Source of the DNA: Oceanococcus atlanticus
Lineage (GTDB): Bacteria > Pseudomonadota > Gammaproteobacteria > Nevskiales > Oceanococcaceae
Assembly: GCF_002088235.1 (NCBI RefSeq)
Contig: NZ_AQQV01000001.1
Coordinates: forward strand, 248,001-312,000
Direction: 5' to 3'
Length of the DNA stretch: 64,000 nt
Below the pieces are notes generated by a model. It did not search any database. It was not told where the DNA came from and worked only from the letters and a program-made list of their open reading frames with translations. Position 1 is the stretch's first letter. Each line of letters begins with the position of its first letter. The position numbers and the translations under genes are program-made. Shown here piece by piece: positions 1 to 9,689 of this stretch.

Positions 1-1
1 G

Positions 2-361
2 ATCGGCCTGATCGCCCAGCGCCTGATCCGTACCCTGTGCCACGATTGCCGGGAAGCCTACACCCCGGATGCCGCGGAGTGCCGGCTGCTCGACATTCCG
101 GCCGACAACCCTCCGCAGATCTACCGTGCGCGCGGCTGTGACAAATGCCGCAACACCGGCTACACCGGACGTAATGGCATACAGGAAGTGATCGCGGTCG
201 ACGATGCCATGCGCACCATGATTCACGACGGGGCCTCCGAGCAGACCATGGAAAAGCATGCCCGGCAGCGCTTCCCCAGCCTGCGTGCGGAAGGCCGCGC
301 AAAGATTCTCGAAGGTGTGACCACGATCGAAGAAGTCGTGCGCGTCACCCGCGAAGACTAG
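2..361 (+). CDS. gspE: Type II secretion ATPase GspE, C-terminal end (partial)
   Basis: An open frame enters from the left edge and ends in TAG 16 nt before gspF. The visible 119 residues match the C-terminal part of the GspE/PilB secretion ATPases. They include the four-cysteine zinc module (CHDC, then CDKC about 36 residues later) followed by a GYTGRNGIQEV segment typical of this family. GspE powers pseudopilus assembly at the inner membrane and works directly with the GspF platform protein encoded next. The Walker motifs lie outside the window. PilB is an alternative, but the immediate gspF neighbour favours type II secretion. Confidence 0.85.
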   Translation: MGLIAQRLIRTLCHDCREAYTPDAAECRLLDIPADNPPQIYRARGCDKCRNTGYTGRNGIQEVIAVDDAMRTMIHDGASEQTMEKHARQRFPSLRAEGRAKILEGVTTIEEVVRVTRED

Positions 362-377
362 GACTCGCCACGACACT

Positions 378-1595
378 ATGGGCGCCTACAGCTACACCGC
401 ACTGGATGCACGCGGCCGCAACAAGAAAGGCCTGATCGAAGGCGACACGCCGAAGATGGTGCGCGCGCAACTGCGCGAGCGCGGCCTGACCCCGCTGGAA
501 GTGGTCGAGGTCGAGCAGAAATCACGCGGCGGCAGCGGCGGCGGCTTCAATCTGGCCCGGGGTATTTCCGGCACCGAACTGGCCCTGGTCACACGTCAGC
601 TGGCGACCTTGCTGAAATCCGGCCTGCCGCTGGAAGAAACCCTCAAGACCGTGGCCCAGCAGATCGAGGGTCGCCGCACCCAGGGCATCATCATGGGGGT
701 GCGCGCGCGGGTGACCGAAGGCCACACGCTGGCCTCGGCTCTGCGCGAGTTCCCGCATGTGTTCAATCACCTGTACTGCGCCACGGTGGAAGCAGGCGAG
801 CAGTCCGGCCATCTGGACACCGTGCTCGACCGTCTGGCCGACTACGTGGAAAAGCGCCAGGAACTGCAGAAGAAGATTTTCGCCGCCCTGTCCTATCCGA
901 TCATCCTGGTGCTGGCCTCGGTGGGCATCGTCAGCTTTCTGCTGGCCAGCGTGGTGCCGCAGGTCATAGGCGTGTTCGACAGCCTGGATGCCGAACTGCC
1001 GCCGCTGACCAAAGGCATGATCGCGGCCAGTGACTTTCTGCGCGATCACTACATCGCGCTGGGCATCGTTCTGCTTGTGCTGGTGGTTGGCTGGCAATTC
1101 CTGATGCGCCGACCCGCCGCCAAGTACCGCTGGCACGCCGTTCAGTTGCGCTTGCCACTGTTCGGCAAACTCATCCGCGGGGTCAATGCCGGCCGTTTCA
1201 CCCGCACCTTCAGCATTCTGGTTTCCAGTGGCGTACCGGTGCTGGAAGCCCTGGATATCTGTTCACGCGTGGTGCAGAACATTCCGATGCAGGAACTGAT
1301 CAAGTCTGCCGCGGTGAAAGTGCGTGAAGGCGCGCCGATTCACCGCTCGCTGGCGGCCGGACGTCTGTTTCCACCGATCACCCTCAACCTGATTGCCAAC
1401 GGCGAGGCCTCCGGCCAGCTCGACGAAATGCTTGAGCGTGCCGCACACAATCAGGAACTCGAGGTCGACACCATCATCTCGGCGATCATGGGGGTGCTGG
1501 GACCGGCCTTGATTTTGATGATGGCGGGTATCGTGCTGACCATCGTGCTGGCCATCATGCTGCCGATCTTCGACATGAACCAGCTGGTTCAGTAA
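378..1595 (+). CDS. gspF: Type II secretion inner-membrane platform protein GspF
   Basis: The product is 405 aa, the usual GspF length. It has the N-terminal YSYTALDARGRNKKGLIEGD signature and two repeated GspF domains (about residues 70-195 and 270-395). Hydrophobic segments lie near residues 170-195, 225-242 and 375-398. It anchors the pseudopilus machinery in the inner membrane and contacts GspE. It follows gspE by 16 nt, so the two are probably co-transcribed. gspG does not follow: the next gene, plsX, is convergent after 8 nt, so the remaining gsp genes must lie elsewhere or upstream of the window. Confidence 0.92.
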   Translation: MGAYSYTALDARGRNKKGLIEGDTPKMVRAQLRERGLTPLEVVEVEQKSRGGSGGGFNLARGISGTELALVTRQLATLLKSGLPLEETLKTVAQQIEGRRTQGIIMGVRARVTEGHTLASALREFPHVFNHLYCATVEAGEQSGHLDTVLDRLADYVEKRQELQKKIFAALSYPIILVLASVGIVSFLLASVVPQVIGVFDSLDAELPPLTKGMIAASDFLRDHYIALGIVLLVLVVGWQFLMRRPAAKYRWHAVQLRLPLFGKLIRGVNAGRFTRTFSILVSSGVPVLEALDICSRVVQNIPMQELIKSAAVKVREGAPIHRSLAAGRLFPPITLNLIANGEASGQLDEMLERAAHNQELEVDTIISAIMGVLGPALILMMAGIVLTIVLAIMLPIFDMNQLVQ

Positions 1596-1603
1596 GGCGC
1601 TGC

Positions 1604-2638
1604 TTAGCTCGGGTTATCGAGATTGGCCGCCACATCGGGCAGCAAATGCGCTTCGACCTGGTCGCGAATGCTTTCGGTGACCCGCGCATGACATTCCAGC
1701 ACGGCAATATGAATGGCATTTTCCAGCGACATGGCATCGGCGCTGCCGTGTGACTTGATCACGATCCCATTCAAGCCGAGCAAGCTGGCGCCGTTGTAGG
1801 CTCGCGGATCAACCCGCTTGCGAAAGCGCTGCAGCACGCCATAGCTGGCCAGCGCCGCAAGCTTGCTGAGCAGGCCGCGCCGGTACTCTTCGCCCAGGAA
1901 ATCAGCAATCAGGCGCGACACGCCTTCCATGCTCTTGAGCGCAACATTGCCGGAAAAACCGTCACAGACCACCACATCCACATTGCCCAGGAAGATGTCG
2001 GTCCCTTCCACATAGCCGATGTAGTTGAGATCACTCTGGCTCAACATGGCGGCAGCCGATTTGATCGACTGGGTGCCTTTGATGTCTTCGGAGCCAATAT
2101 TGAGCAGACCAACCCGCGGATCTTGCAGATTCGACACCGCACGGGCCAGCACAGCGCCCATCACGGCAAACTGATACAGGTGCTCGGGGCTGCACTCGGC
2201 GTTGGCGCCAAGGTCCAGCATATGGGTGTGCCCGTTGCGCGACGGCAACTTGGACACAATTGCCGGGCGGTCGACCCCGGGCAGGGTCTTGAGCACGAAA
2301 CGCGCGGTGGCCATCAGGGCGCCGGTGTTCCCGGCACTGACACAGGCCTGAGCCGTGCCAGCGTGGACCAGATTGATGGCCACGCGCATGGAGGAGTCTT
2401 TCTTGCCGCGCAGCGCTTTGGCCGGCTCCTCATCCATGCCCACAATCTCGCTGGCCGGCTCGACGCGCACGCGCGGGTGCGCCTGCAAGCCGTGCTTGGC
2501 CATGGCCGCCTCAAGTACCGACGGCTGGCCGACCAAGATCAACTCCAGCGAGGGGTGCCGCTCCAGCGCTCGGCGGGCGGCAGGTACGGTGACGTCAACG
2601 CCGACGTCACCGCTCATCGCGTCTAGCGCGATGATCAT
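1604..2638 (-). CDS. plsX: Phosphate acyltransferase PlsX
   Basis: The product is 344 aa and begins IIALDAMSGDVGVDVTVPAA, the PlsX N-terminus. It also carries GANAECSPEHLYQFAVMGA and the CDGFSGNVALKSMEG motif. PlsX converts acyl-ACP to acyl-phosphate for PlsY, the first step of phospholipid synthesis, and works peripherally at the membrane. It lies 6 nt after rpmF, in the conserved yceD-rpmF-plsX order. The usual downstream fabH-fabD-fabG-acpP genes are absent here. Instead plsX runs into convergent gspF. Confidence 0.95.
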   Translation of the reverse strand: MIIALDAMSGDVGVDVTVPAARRALERHPSLELILVGQPSVLEAAMAKHGLQAHPRVRVEPASEIVGMDEEPAKALRGKKDSSMRVAINLVHAGTAQACVSAGNTGALMATARFVLKTLPGVDRPAIVSKLPSRNGHTHMLDLGANAECSPEHLYQFAVMGAVLARAVSNLQDPRVGLLNIGSEDIKGTQSIKSAAAMLSQSDLNYIGYVEGTDIFLGNVDVVVCDGFSGNVALKSMEGVSRLIADFLGEEYRRGLLSKLAALASYGVLQRFRKRVDPRAYNGASLLGLNGIVIKSHGSADAMSLENAIHIAVLECHARVTESIRDQVEAHLLPDVAANLDNPS

Positions 2639-2644
2639 GCCGTC

Positions 2645-2839
2645 TTAGATGTCGTCTTCAGCGACTTCCGGCTTTTCAATCACGCGACGACCACGGTAGA
2701 AACCGTCCTTGGTCACATGATGACGCAGGTGCATTTCGCCGCTGGTCGGATCTTCCGACAGCGTGGGTGCACTCAGGGCATCGTGAGAACGACGCATGTC
2801 GCGCTTGGAACGGGTTTTACGGTTCTGTTGAACGGCCAT
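2645..2839 (-). CDS. rpmF: 50S ribosomal protein L32 (bL32)
   Basis: The product is 64 aa, [20 protein letters not shown] at the start, a clear bL32 with its N-terminal basic stretch and [10 protein letters not shown] core. The start is chosen at the ATG preceded by a strong AAGGAGG ribosome-binding site. A longer frame continues upstream but has no comparable site and does not resemble L32. No zinc-binding cysteine pair is visible, so this is a cysteine-free L32. It lies between yceD and plsX, the common gammaproteobacterial arrangement linking translation and lipid synthesis. Confidence 0.96.
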   Translation of the reverse strand: MAVQQNRKTRSKRDMRRSHDALSAPTLSEDPTSGEMHLRHHVTKDGFYRGRRVIEKPEVAEDDI

Positions 2840-2907
2840 CACGGCCTCCTTGGCTTCAAATTCTGCGACGCGTGCGCTTGCGCGCATCCGCCACACGGTT
2901 ATCTCTT

Positions 2908-3333
2908 CTACGACTGAGCCGGAGGCTCACACGTACCATCGGCATGACGCGGCGTCATCGGCAGCGCCAATATCGATTCATCGCGGGCCAGCTCGTGCAA
3001 ATGCACGCGCCCACCACGAGCGATGTAAATGTCCAGCGCGGTTTCAATCCGCTCGGCCTGCTCCTCGCTGTCCACCAGTTCAAGTAGGAATTGGGCATTC
3101 CAAACCTGATCCATAGGTTGCAAACAACGCTGACACAGCATTTCGCTTTGGCCTTGCAGATCACCCTTGAGTGCCAGCCGACCAGACGGTGCTTGCGTGA
3201 TGTCCAGCGTCAGCTGCACACTCGCTCCGCCCGCAGGCCAGCCGTCCAGATCCGACAACGGCACCGTTCCGGCAAGTTGCTGGCCAGGTGCCAGCCGTAT
3301 CAGGTCAACCCAAGCGGGCAATCGATCGCGCAT
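2908..3333 (-). CDS. yceD: YceD/DUF177 family protein, 23S rRNA accumulation factor
   Basis: The product is 141 aa. It has the DUF177 core cysteine pair CQRC (C67, C70) followed by LQP, an acidic central region and the LPMTPRH segment near the C-terminus. In E. coli and plants, members of this family are linked to 23S rRNA accumulation; the biochemical mechanism is not established. It is transcribed toward rpmF with a 68-nt gap, the conserved order. The divergent neighbour is maf/yceF, separated by only 36 nt, so their promoters must overlap or lie within coding sequence. Confidence 0.88.
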   Translation of the reverse strand: MRDRLPAWVDLIRLAPGQQLAGTVPLSDLDGWPAGGASVQLTLDITQAPSGRLALKGDLQGQSEMLCQRCLQPMDQVWNAQFLLELVDSEEQAERIETALDIYIARGGRVHLHELARDESILALPMTPRHADGTCEPPAQS

Positions 3334-3369
3334 GGCGCGCGGATTCTAGTGATTTGTGGTGAAAAGTCA

Positions 3370-3975
3370 ATGAATTCCGACAATTCAAAGGCCCAGGAAC
3401 TGGTCCTCGCCTCCTCCTCGCGCTACCGCCGCGCACTGCTGCAACGCCTTGGCCTGCGCTTTATTGCAGCCAGCCCCGACGTCGATGAATCACCTCAGGT
3501 TGATGAAGACATTTCGCGCATTACGCAGCGCTTGGCCCAAGCCAAGGCCGCAGCGCTGCGCCCGCGCTTTCCGCAGGCCTGCATCATTGGCAGCGATCAA
3601 CTCTGCGTCACCACCGGCCCCTCGCCCACATTGCTGGGCAAACCAGGCACGCGCGACGCGGCCGTTCAACAACTGCAAACCTTGTCAGGAAGAACCGTTC
3701 ACTTCCACACCGCGGTGTGCGTGCTGCAACAGCAACATGTGCGACTGGCCAGCGACATCACCCAGGTGAGATTTCGCGAGCTAACCCCATCGGAGATCGA
3801 GCGCTACCTTGATGCCGAACCCGAGGCCATTCATTGCGCCGGCAGCTTCATGTCGGAGGCGCTGGGCATCAGCCTGTGCGAAACCATCAGCAGCGATGAT
3901 CCCAGCGCCCTGATCGGCTTGCCTTTGATCGCTACCGGGCGACTGCTACGCGAGGCTGGCTACGCAATACCGTAA
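3370..3975 (+). CDS. yceF: Maf-like nucleoside triphosphate pyrophosphatase, YceF subfamily
   Basis: The product is 201 aa from the ATG at 3370; the frame stays open upstream, but homology starts at ELVLASSSRYRRALL. That segment is the Maf phosphate-binding motif (residues 15-24). GSDQ (D76) carries the catalytic acid, and HCAGSFMSEALGI is typical of the YceF branch. YceF enzymes hydrolyse m7GTP, and Maf proteins in general sanitise modified nucleotides. It is divergent from yceD-rpmF-plsX, as in enterobacteria. The subfamily assignment rests on similarity to E. coli YceF (SDQ/CAGSF region) and on synteny. Confidence 0.9.
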   Translation: MNSDNSKAQELVLASSSRYRRALLQRLGLRFIAASPDVDESPQVDEDISRITQRLAQAKAAALRPRFPQACIIGSDQLCVTTGPSPTLLGKPGTRDAAVQQLQTLSGRTVHFHTAVCVLQQQHVRLASDITQVRFRELTPSEIERYLDAEPEAIHCAGSFMSEALGISLCETISSDDPSALIGLPLIATGRLLREAGYAIP

Positions 3976-3990
3976 GGCCGCTCTGAGGCA

Positions 3991-4653
3991 CTAACAACGC
4001 GCGCGCATCCACGCCGGCAGCTTATCCAGGCTGTCGAGCACGCTCAGCGCCCCCGCCTCAGCCAGCTCGTCCACCTCGTGCACCCCCCAGCCCACCGCAA
4101 CTGCATCCATGCCGGCCTGACGCGCCATCTCCATGTCATAGGTGGTGTCACCAATCATTAGCGCCTGCTGCGGCAGCAGCTGCAGCTCGTCGAGCAACTC
4201 ATGCAGCATCTTGGGGCTTGGCTTGGGCTCGGTTTCGTCTGCACAGCGCGTCGCGACAAAACGCGCCGACCAGCCAGTGCTATCCAGGGCTTTGTCGAGC
4301 CCACGACGGCTTTTGCCAGTGGCCACCGCAAGCTGACGATGTGCCCCGGCCAGCTCATCCAGCATCGCCTCGACACCTGGAAAAACCTGCCCATAAACCT
4401 GCGGGCGTGCGCCAAAGCGACGCCGGTACTCATCCGCCACCTGGAGCAACGCACCGCGCTCTATTTCCGGAAACAGTCGAGTGAAGGCGTCTTCCAGCCC
4501 CAGCCCGATCATGCGACGCACACTGCGGTCATCACGCGACGGCAGCTTCATCGCGCCAATCGCCTGTTGAATCGCGTCCACGATATCGCCCGCTGAATCC
4601 ATCAGCGTGCCGTCCCAGTCGAAAATCACCAACTTATAAGGAGAATTCTGCAT
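3991..4653 (-). CDS. HAD-superfamily hydrolase, phosphoglycolate phosphatase-like
   Basis: The product is 220 aa. It has the HAD motif I DWDGT (nucleophile D12, acid D14), motif II around VATGKSRRGL, and motifs III/IV in EPKPSPKMLHELLD and MIGDTTYDMEMA. The alpha-helical cap inserted after motif I marks subclass IA. The substrate is uncertain: phosphoglycolate and other small phosphate esters are possible. It is downstream of rluC on the same strand, 15 nt away, a pairing common in gammaproteobacteria. It is convergent with maf. Confidence 0.85.
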   Translation of the reverse strand: MQNSPYKLVIFDWDGTLMDSAGDIVDAIQQAIGAMKLPSRDDRSVRRMIGLGLEDAFTRLFPEIERGALLQVADEYRRRFGARPQVYGQVFPGVEAMLDELAGAHRQLAVATGKSRRGLDKALDSTGWSARFVATRCADETEPKPSPKMLHELLDELQLLPQQALMIGDTTYDMEMARQAGMDAVAVGWGVHEVDELAEAGALSVLDSLDKLPAWMRARC

Positions 4654-4668
4654 AACGTTTCGGGGTCT

Positions 4669-5604
4669 TCAGGATTGCGCCGTAATCACGGCTTCAAACG
4701 ACTCAGGCAAGGGGGCACTGACATCCAGGCTGCGTCCGCCCAGCTCCAGCTGCAGTGCGCACGCATGCAGGCACAAGCCTGGGCGCATCGGCAATTCGAG
4801 CGCCGCATCCAGCGCGCGCCGTCCATATTTTGCGTCGCCGACAACCGGATGCCCGGCGTCTGCCGTTTGCACCCGGATCTGGTGCATGCGCCCCGTTTCG
4901 ATGCGTATCTCCAGCAGGCTGGTGGCACGCAACCACTGCACCTTGTCAATGTAGGTCAGCGCCCGCTTGTTCGGCGCATCATCCCCGGATGCAACACGCC
5001 GCTCACCACTGCCATCACGATATTTGCCCAGACGACTCTCCAGCTGGCATTGCTGTTCAGACCAGCGCCCATGCACCAGACTCTGGTACTGCTTGCGTAT
5101 GCTCCCGGCATCGTGCGCGCGCTGAAACTCATGCTGTAATTCGCGCCGCGCCACCAGAAGCAGGCAACCACTGGTCTCGCGATCCAAACGATGGACCAGT
5201 TGCCAACGCTCACCCCACAGCGCCCGAGCCGCATCGATCAGGCCGAAACGCACACCGGAACCGGCATGCACAGCCATGCCTGCGGGCTTATTCACCACCA
5301 GAACGTCGTCGTCGCGGTACAACACCGCATCGCTCAAAGTCTGCGTCATACCATCCGGCACGGGGCCGGCGTGGTCCTCGGTGTCACGCCGCACCGGTGG
5401 CACACGCACGCTGTCCCCTGCAGCGAGCCGCGAGGACGGCTTTGCCCGCCCCTTGTTAACCCGCACCTCGCCGCTGCGAATGATGCGGTAGATTCGGCTT
5501 TTCGGCACGCCTTTGAGGCGCGCCAGCAGCCAGTTATCGAGACGCTGACCCGTTTCGTCCTCGCCAACGCTTAAATATGAAACTTTCGCAATATTCTGTG
5601 GCAC
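4669..5604 (-). CDS. rluC: Ribosomal large subunit pseudouridine synthase RluC
   Basis: The product is 311 aa. It has an N-terminal S4 RNA-binding domain (about residues 18-75) and a RluA-type catalytic domain with HRLDRETSG, where D141 is the catalytic aspartate. RluC makes pseudouridines at 23S rRNA positions 955, 2504 and 2580 in E. coli. The start codon is GTG, chosen because it gives an N-terminus of E. coli RluC length. No strong ribosome-binding site is visible. The gene is divergent from rne, the conserved arrangement that supports RluC over RluA or RluD. Confidence 0.9.
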   Translation of the reverse strand: MPQNIAKVSYLSVGEDETGQRLDNWLLARLKGVPKSRIYRIIRSGEVRVNKGRAKPSSRLAAGDSVRVPPVRRDTEDHAGPVPDGMTQTLSDAVLYRDDDVLVVNKPAGMAVHAGSGVRFGLIDAARALWGERWQLVHRLDRETSGCLLLVARRELQHEFQRAHDAGSIRKQYQSLVHGRWSEQQCQLESRLGKYRDGSGERRVASGDDAPNKRALTYIDKVQWLRATSLLEIRIETGRMHQIRVQTADAGHPVVGDAKYGRRALDAALELPMRPGLCLHACALQLELGGRSLDVSAPLPESFEAVITAQS

Positions 5605-5979
5605 AATAGCCGTCCATCGGATGTCAGCACCTTAACGGTGCCGGATTTGCGCAGGCTTTTCAGAACGATAAAAACTGATCCTGCTGCCGCGAACCGAATG
5701 ATACGCACCCGATCGCGCATGAGGCAGTTCCTGCCGGTTTTTGTAATCACCCTGGATGCTGTCGCATGAGCGCTATGCCGTGCTGATCAGCGCGCTGCGG
5801 CCTTTTTGGTCTCCCCACGCTTGGCACGAATCGCGGCTGCATAACCCTTGTGGTTTGCGCTGCGAATACAACCGCTGGAGCCGGCAGGATGCCGGGTCTG
5901 GCTTTGAGCAACGAATTAACCGCGCTCCCCGCGGCGGCCACAAGCCCCTGGGTCAGAGCGCCAAGGACAATACGACAAC
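5605..5979 (+). promoter_or_regulatory. rluC-rne divergent region and probable long rne 5' leader
   Basis: There are 375 bp without a convincing gene between the rluC and rne starts. It holds a GCACC/GGTGC stem-loop (5627-5641) and several GC-rich inverted segments further on. In E. coli the rne mRNA has a leader of about 360 nt whose hairpins let RNase E regulate its own transcript. The matching size and gene order suggest the same here. No exact promoter or hp2 equivalent could be fixed by eye. Short open frames in this stretch look like chance. Confidence 0.5.
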
Positions 5980-8895
5980 ATGAAACGCATTCTGGTGAAT
6001 GCCACGCAGCCTGAAGAGCTGCGTCTGGCGATCGTCGATGGTCAGCGTCTGCTTGACCTGGATTTGGAGTCCCCCGGCCGCGAACAGCGCAAGGCCAACA
6101 TCTACAAGGGACGCATCACGCGGGTTGAACCCAGTCTCGAAGCGGCCTTCGTCGACTACGGCGTAGACCGCCACGGCTTCCTGCCGATGAAGGAAATCTC
6201 CAAGGAGTTTTTCCAGAAAGAGCCGGAAGACGGCAAGCTGCAGATCAAGGACCTGATCAAGGAAGGTCAGGAAATCATCGTTCAGGTCGAGAAAGAAGAA
6301 CGTGGCAACAAGGGCGCCGCCCTGACCACCTTCATCTCTCTGGCCGGTCGCTACCTGGTGCTGATGCCGAACAATCCGCGCGCCGGTGGCGTGTCGCGGC
6401 GTATTGAAGGCGACGACCGCTCGGAGCTGCGCGATGCCCTGGCCCAGCTGGAACTGCCTGACGGCATGGGCGTCATCGCTCGCACTGCGGGTGTTGGTCG
6501 CACCGCCGAAGAGCTGCAGTGGGACGTGAACTACCTGGTCGAGTTGTGGGAAGCCATGACCAAAGCGACCAGCGAGCGCAAAGGCCCGTTCCTGGTTTAT
6601 CAGGAATCCAACATCATCATTCGCGCGCTGCGCGACTACCTGCGCCCGGACATCGGCGAGATCGTCGTCGACAATCCGGAAATCTACCAGCAGGCGATGG
6701 ACTTCATGCAGGCGGTGATGCCGCAGCTGCAAAACAAACTCAAACTGTACAGCGACACCATCCCGCTGTTCTCGCGCTACCAGATCGAAAGCCAGATCGA
6801 GACCGCGCACCAGCGTGAGGTGCGCCTGCCCTCCGGTGGCGCCCTGGTTATTGATGCCACCGAGGCGCTGACCTCCATCGATATCAACTCGGCGCGCTCG
6901 ACCGGCGGCGGCAACATCGAGGAAACGGCGCTCAATACCAATCTGGAAGCGGCCGATGAAATCGCTCGCCAGTTGCGTCTGCGTGACTTGGGTGGCCTGG
7001 TGGTCATCGATTTCATCGACATGGGCCCGAACAAGAACCAGCGCGAGGTGGAAAACCGCCTGCGTGATGCGGCCAAGATGGACCGTGCGCGGGTACAGAT
7101 GAGCCGCATCTCACGCTTCGGCCTGCTCGAGATGTCGCGCCAACGCCTGCGCCCCTCGCTCAGCGAGCACGCCCATATCACCTGCCCGCGCTGCGAAGGC
7201 CACGGCACCATCCGCACGGTGGAGTCGCTGGCCCTGCAGATCCTGCGCCTGATCGAGGAAGAGTCGCTGAAAGACCGGACTGCGCGGGTGATCGCCCAGT
7301 TGCCGGTGTCGGTTGCTGTGTTCCTGCTGAATGAAAAGCGCACGGCGCTGACCGATATCGAAAATCGCTCTGGCTGCCGTCTCTCGCTGGTTGCCAACCC
7401 GAACTTTGAAACCCCGCATTACGAAATCAAACGTGTGCGCGGCGATCAGCTCAAGACTGACGACAATGACGTGTTGAGCCACGAGTTGCTCAGCCAGGCC
7501 AGCGTCAGTGAAGACGTGGCGGAAGAAAAACGCCCGACCAAAGCCCAATTGCAGAAACCCGCAGTCAGTGCCTTCCTGCCCTCGCAGCCTGCCCCGGCCC
7601 CGGCCGCAAAAGCCGAAGAGCCGAGCGCACCAGAAGCCGTAAGCCCGGGCCTGATCGCTCGTCTGATCGAAGCCTTGCTCAAGTTGTTCAAACCCGCTGA
7701 AAAGCCGCCTGCTCGCGACGCCAATAGCAAGAAGAGCGACGGGCGCCGTCGCGACGGTCAACGCGCATCTGCAAGCCGTGGCAATGGCAACGGCAACAGC
7801 AAACGGGGCGCCAACAACAAGCGCGGCGCCGGCAACGGTCGACGCAACAACAACAATCGCGACGACCGCGGGCGTCGTGATGACAAACTGATCACCAATC
7901 GCGCCACCCCTGAAGAGCTTGCCAGTGGCAAGGCCGGCGAAGCCAAAGGCAAGGGACGTGGCAAATCCCAAAGTAAGGATGGCAGCAAAGACGCGCGCAA
8001 CAGCGCCAGCGGCGATGCTGCAGCCAAGCCGAAAGACGGCAACCAGAACACAAACCCGGCTGCCGAGGGCGACGACAAGCCCAAGAGTTCACGTCGGCGG
8101 GGACGCCGCGGAGGCCGTCGTCGTCGTAGTGGCGACCGCAACCCGGCGGAAAACACCGAGAACACGCAGAGCGCCGAAGGTAAAGCCGGAAGCGATGCCC
8201 CGGCCAGCCCCGAGCAAGGGCGTGAAACGCCAGCCGCCGCAAGTGCGCCAGCGGCTGGCAAAGGCGATGCCGACGCAAGCTCAGACAAGCCACCACGCAC
8301 GCGCAGCCGTCGCAGCAGCAAGCCCAAAGCGGGTGCAGGTGAAGGCGACACCACGGCCAGCAAGGTGAGCAGCCAAGACGCAGCAGAGGCAACGCCTAAA
8401 GCCAGCAGCCCTGCTCAGGAGCATGCACCAGCTAAAGCCTCAGCCCCTGTGGAAGCCGCTCAGCCTGCCAAGAAGGAAAGCAGTGCCGCAGCGCCGTCTA
8501 CCCCGCCTGCAAGCCCGAAGGACACCGCCACGGCTAGCACGGCACAGCAAGACAAGCCTGTGAAGCCAGCAAGCCCGGTGGTGGAAAAAGCACCGAGCGC
8601 AACAGCACCAAGCCGCGAGGCTGCAAAACCCTCAGCCGTGGAAGCCAAACCGGCGACACCTGCTGCCACACCGGCGCCGAAGGCCAATACCGAAGCACCA
8701 GCCGCTGCACCGACCGCAAAGCCTAAAACCGAGGTGCCAGCCGCTGCGAGCAAACCGAGCCCGGAACCGGCCAGCAAGCCAGCAGCCGCCAAACCGGCCT
8801 TGAAGATGGTCGAGACACGCACGGATTTGCCGGCCAAGCCACAGTCCTCAGGTGGCGACAGCAAGCCGCGCGCAACAACCGATAGCGAGTCTTAA
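5980..8895 (+). CDS. rne: Ribonuclease E
   Basis: The product is 971 aa. The N-terminal catalytic half has an S1 domain (about residues 38-118) and the DNase I-like domain with metal-binding D301 (SIDINSA) and D344 (VIDFIDM). CPRC at 402-405 forms the zinc-link that dimerises the enzyme. After about residue 520 the protein becomes low-complexity: Arg/Gly/Asn-rich patches (about 575-720), then a long Ala/Pro/Lys/Ser-rich tail. This is the usual RNase E scaffold half, here unusually rich in AP/KP repeats. It starts mRNA decay and processes rRNA and tRNA at the inner membrane. The end coincides with a 13-bp hairpin. Confidence 0.97.
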   Translation: MKRILVNATQPEELRLAIVDGQRLLDLDLESPGREQRKANIYKGRITRVEPSLEAAFVDYGVDRHGFLPMKEISKEFFQKEPEDGKLQIKDLIKEGQEIIVQVEKEERGNKGAALTTFISLAGRYLVLMPNNPRAGGVSRRIEGDDRSELRDALAQLELPDGMGVIARTAGVGRTAEELQWDVNYLVELWEAMTKATSERKGPFLVYQESNIIIRALRDYLRPDIGEIVVDNPEIYQQAMDFMQAVMPQLQNKLKLYSDTIPLFSRYQIESQIETAHQREVRLPSGGALVIDATEALTSIDINSARSTGGGNIEETALNTNLEAADEIARQLRLRDLGGLVVIDFIDMGPNKNQREVENRLRDAAKMDRARVQMSRISRFGLLEMSRQRLRPSLSEHAHITCPRCEGHGTIRTVESLALQILRLIEEESLKDRTARVIAQLPVSVAVFLLNEKRTALTDIENRSGCRLSLVANPNFETPHYEIKRVRGDQLKTDDNDVLSHELLSQASVSEDVAEEKRPTKAQLQKPAVSAFLPSQPAPAPAAKAEEPSAPEAVSPGLIARLIEALLKLFKPAEKPPARDANSKKSDGRRRDGQRASASRGNGNGNSKRGANNKRGAGNGRRNNNNRDDRGRRDDKLITNRATPEELASGKAGEAKGKGRGKSQSKDGSKDARNSASGDAAAKPKDGNQNTNPAAEGDDKPKSSRRRGRRGGRRRRSGDRNPAENTENTQSAEGKAGSDAPASPEQGRETPAAASAPAAGKGDADASSDKPPRTRSRRSSKPKAGAGEGDTTASKVSSQDAAEATPKASSPAQEHAPAKASAPVEAAQPAKKESSAAAPSTPPASPKDTATASTAQQDKPVKPASPVVEKAPSATAPSREAAKPSAVEAKPATPAATPAPKANTEAPAAAPTAKPKTEVPAAASKPSPEPASKPAAAKPALKMVETRTDLPAKPQSSGGDSKPRATTDSES

Positions 8896-8904
8896 GTCTG
8901 AATC

Positions 8905-8937
8905 AAGCAACGCGGTGTTCGCACCACCGCGTTGCTT
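8905..8937. terminator. Hairpin between convergent rne and kdsB
   Basis: A perfect 13-bp inverted repeat (AAGCAACGCGGTG, 7-nt loop, complement) begins 9 nt after the rne stop and ends at the last base of the kdsB stop codon. There is no U-run on either side, so it may act as an mRNA 3'-end stabiliser or a weak bidirectional terminator. Confidence 0.6.
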
Positions 8938-9689
8938 CAGCCTTCGGCGTCGAGCGCTTGACGCACGCGCTCTAGATCCTCGGGCGTATCCACGCCTGCA
9001 GGCGGTGGTTCCTCGCACACGGTCACCGCGATACGCATGCCCAAACTAAGGGCACGCAACTGCTCCAGTGACTCACAGCGCTCGACATCCGCCTGAGCAG
9101 CTGCGCAATAGCGCCGCAATGCTGAGGTGCGATAGGCGTACAAACCAATATGCCGCAAGGCCTGCATGCCCTGCGGCAAAGCACGTTGCGGGCCTTGCGC
9201 CCGGTCCCAAGGAATCGGCGCGCGGCTGAAATACATGGCGTCGCCGGCGCGGTTGCACACCACCTTCACCGCGTTCGGATCAAAATACTCGCTGGCATTG
9301 TGGATGGGCGTAGCCAAAGTGGCCCAATCGGCGCCATCACTCAAGCCCTGCGCCACCGCATCAATCAGTGGTGCGGGCAAAAGCGGCTCATCACCCTGTA
9401 AGTTGACGATGACATCGTCATCATCCCAACCCTGCGCATCCGCAACTTCGAGGATGCGATCGCTGCCCGAGTGATGATCTTCACGGGTCAGCTGAACACG
9501 CGCAGGCCAATCCTGCGCCCGTGCCATAACGGTGTCGTTGTCGGTCGCGACCCAGACCTCGGCCGCCGCACTTTCGCGGGCACGCTCAACCACATGCTGC
9601 AACAGCGGTTTTCCAGCCAGATCCAGCAACACTTTGCCCGGCAGGCGGGTGGACTGCATCCGTGCCGGGATGACAACGCGAAAACTCAC
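8937..9689 (-). CDS. kdsB: 3-deoxy-manno-octulosonate cytidylyltransferase (CMP-KDO synthetase)
   Basis: The product is 250 aa. It has the N-terminal [14 protein letters not shown] nucleotide-binding signature, [14 protein letters not shown], and [10 protein letters not shown], all typical of KdsB. It activates KDO with CTP for attachment to lipid A in the cytoplasm. It is the last gene of a long envelope operon and overlaps the upstream trm112-like gene by 4 nt. Placement after lpxK and the small YcaR-type protein is conserved in gammaproteobacteria. Confidence 0.96.
   Translation of the reverse strand: MSFRVVIPARMQSTRLPGKVLLDLAGKPLLQHVVERARESAAAEVWVATDNDTVMARAQDWPARVQLTREDHHSGSDRILEVADAQGWDDDDVIVNLQGDEPLLPAPLIDAVAQGLSDGADWATLATPIHNASEYFDPNAVKVVCNRAGDAMYFSRAPIPWDRAQGPQRALPQGMQALRHIGLYAYRTSALRRYCAAAQADVERCESLEQLRALSLGMRIAVTVCEEPPPAGVDTPEDLERVRQALDAEG

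Noticed and set aside
5953-6810. 285-aa minus-strand frame opposite rne
   Set aside because: It is a GC-bias shadow of the highly conserved RNase E catalytic domain and resembles no protein; the same holds for 7111-7971 and 7758-8363.
7700-8880. Possible tandem repeat or CRISPR-like array in the rne 3' half
   Set aside because: The repetition is protein-level low complexity (AP/KP/SR-rich) in frame, without regular repeat-spacer units. No CRISPR array was seen anywhere in the window.
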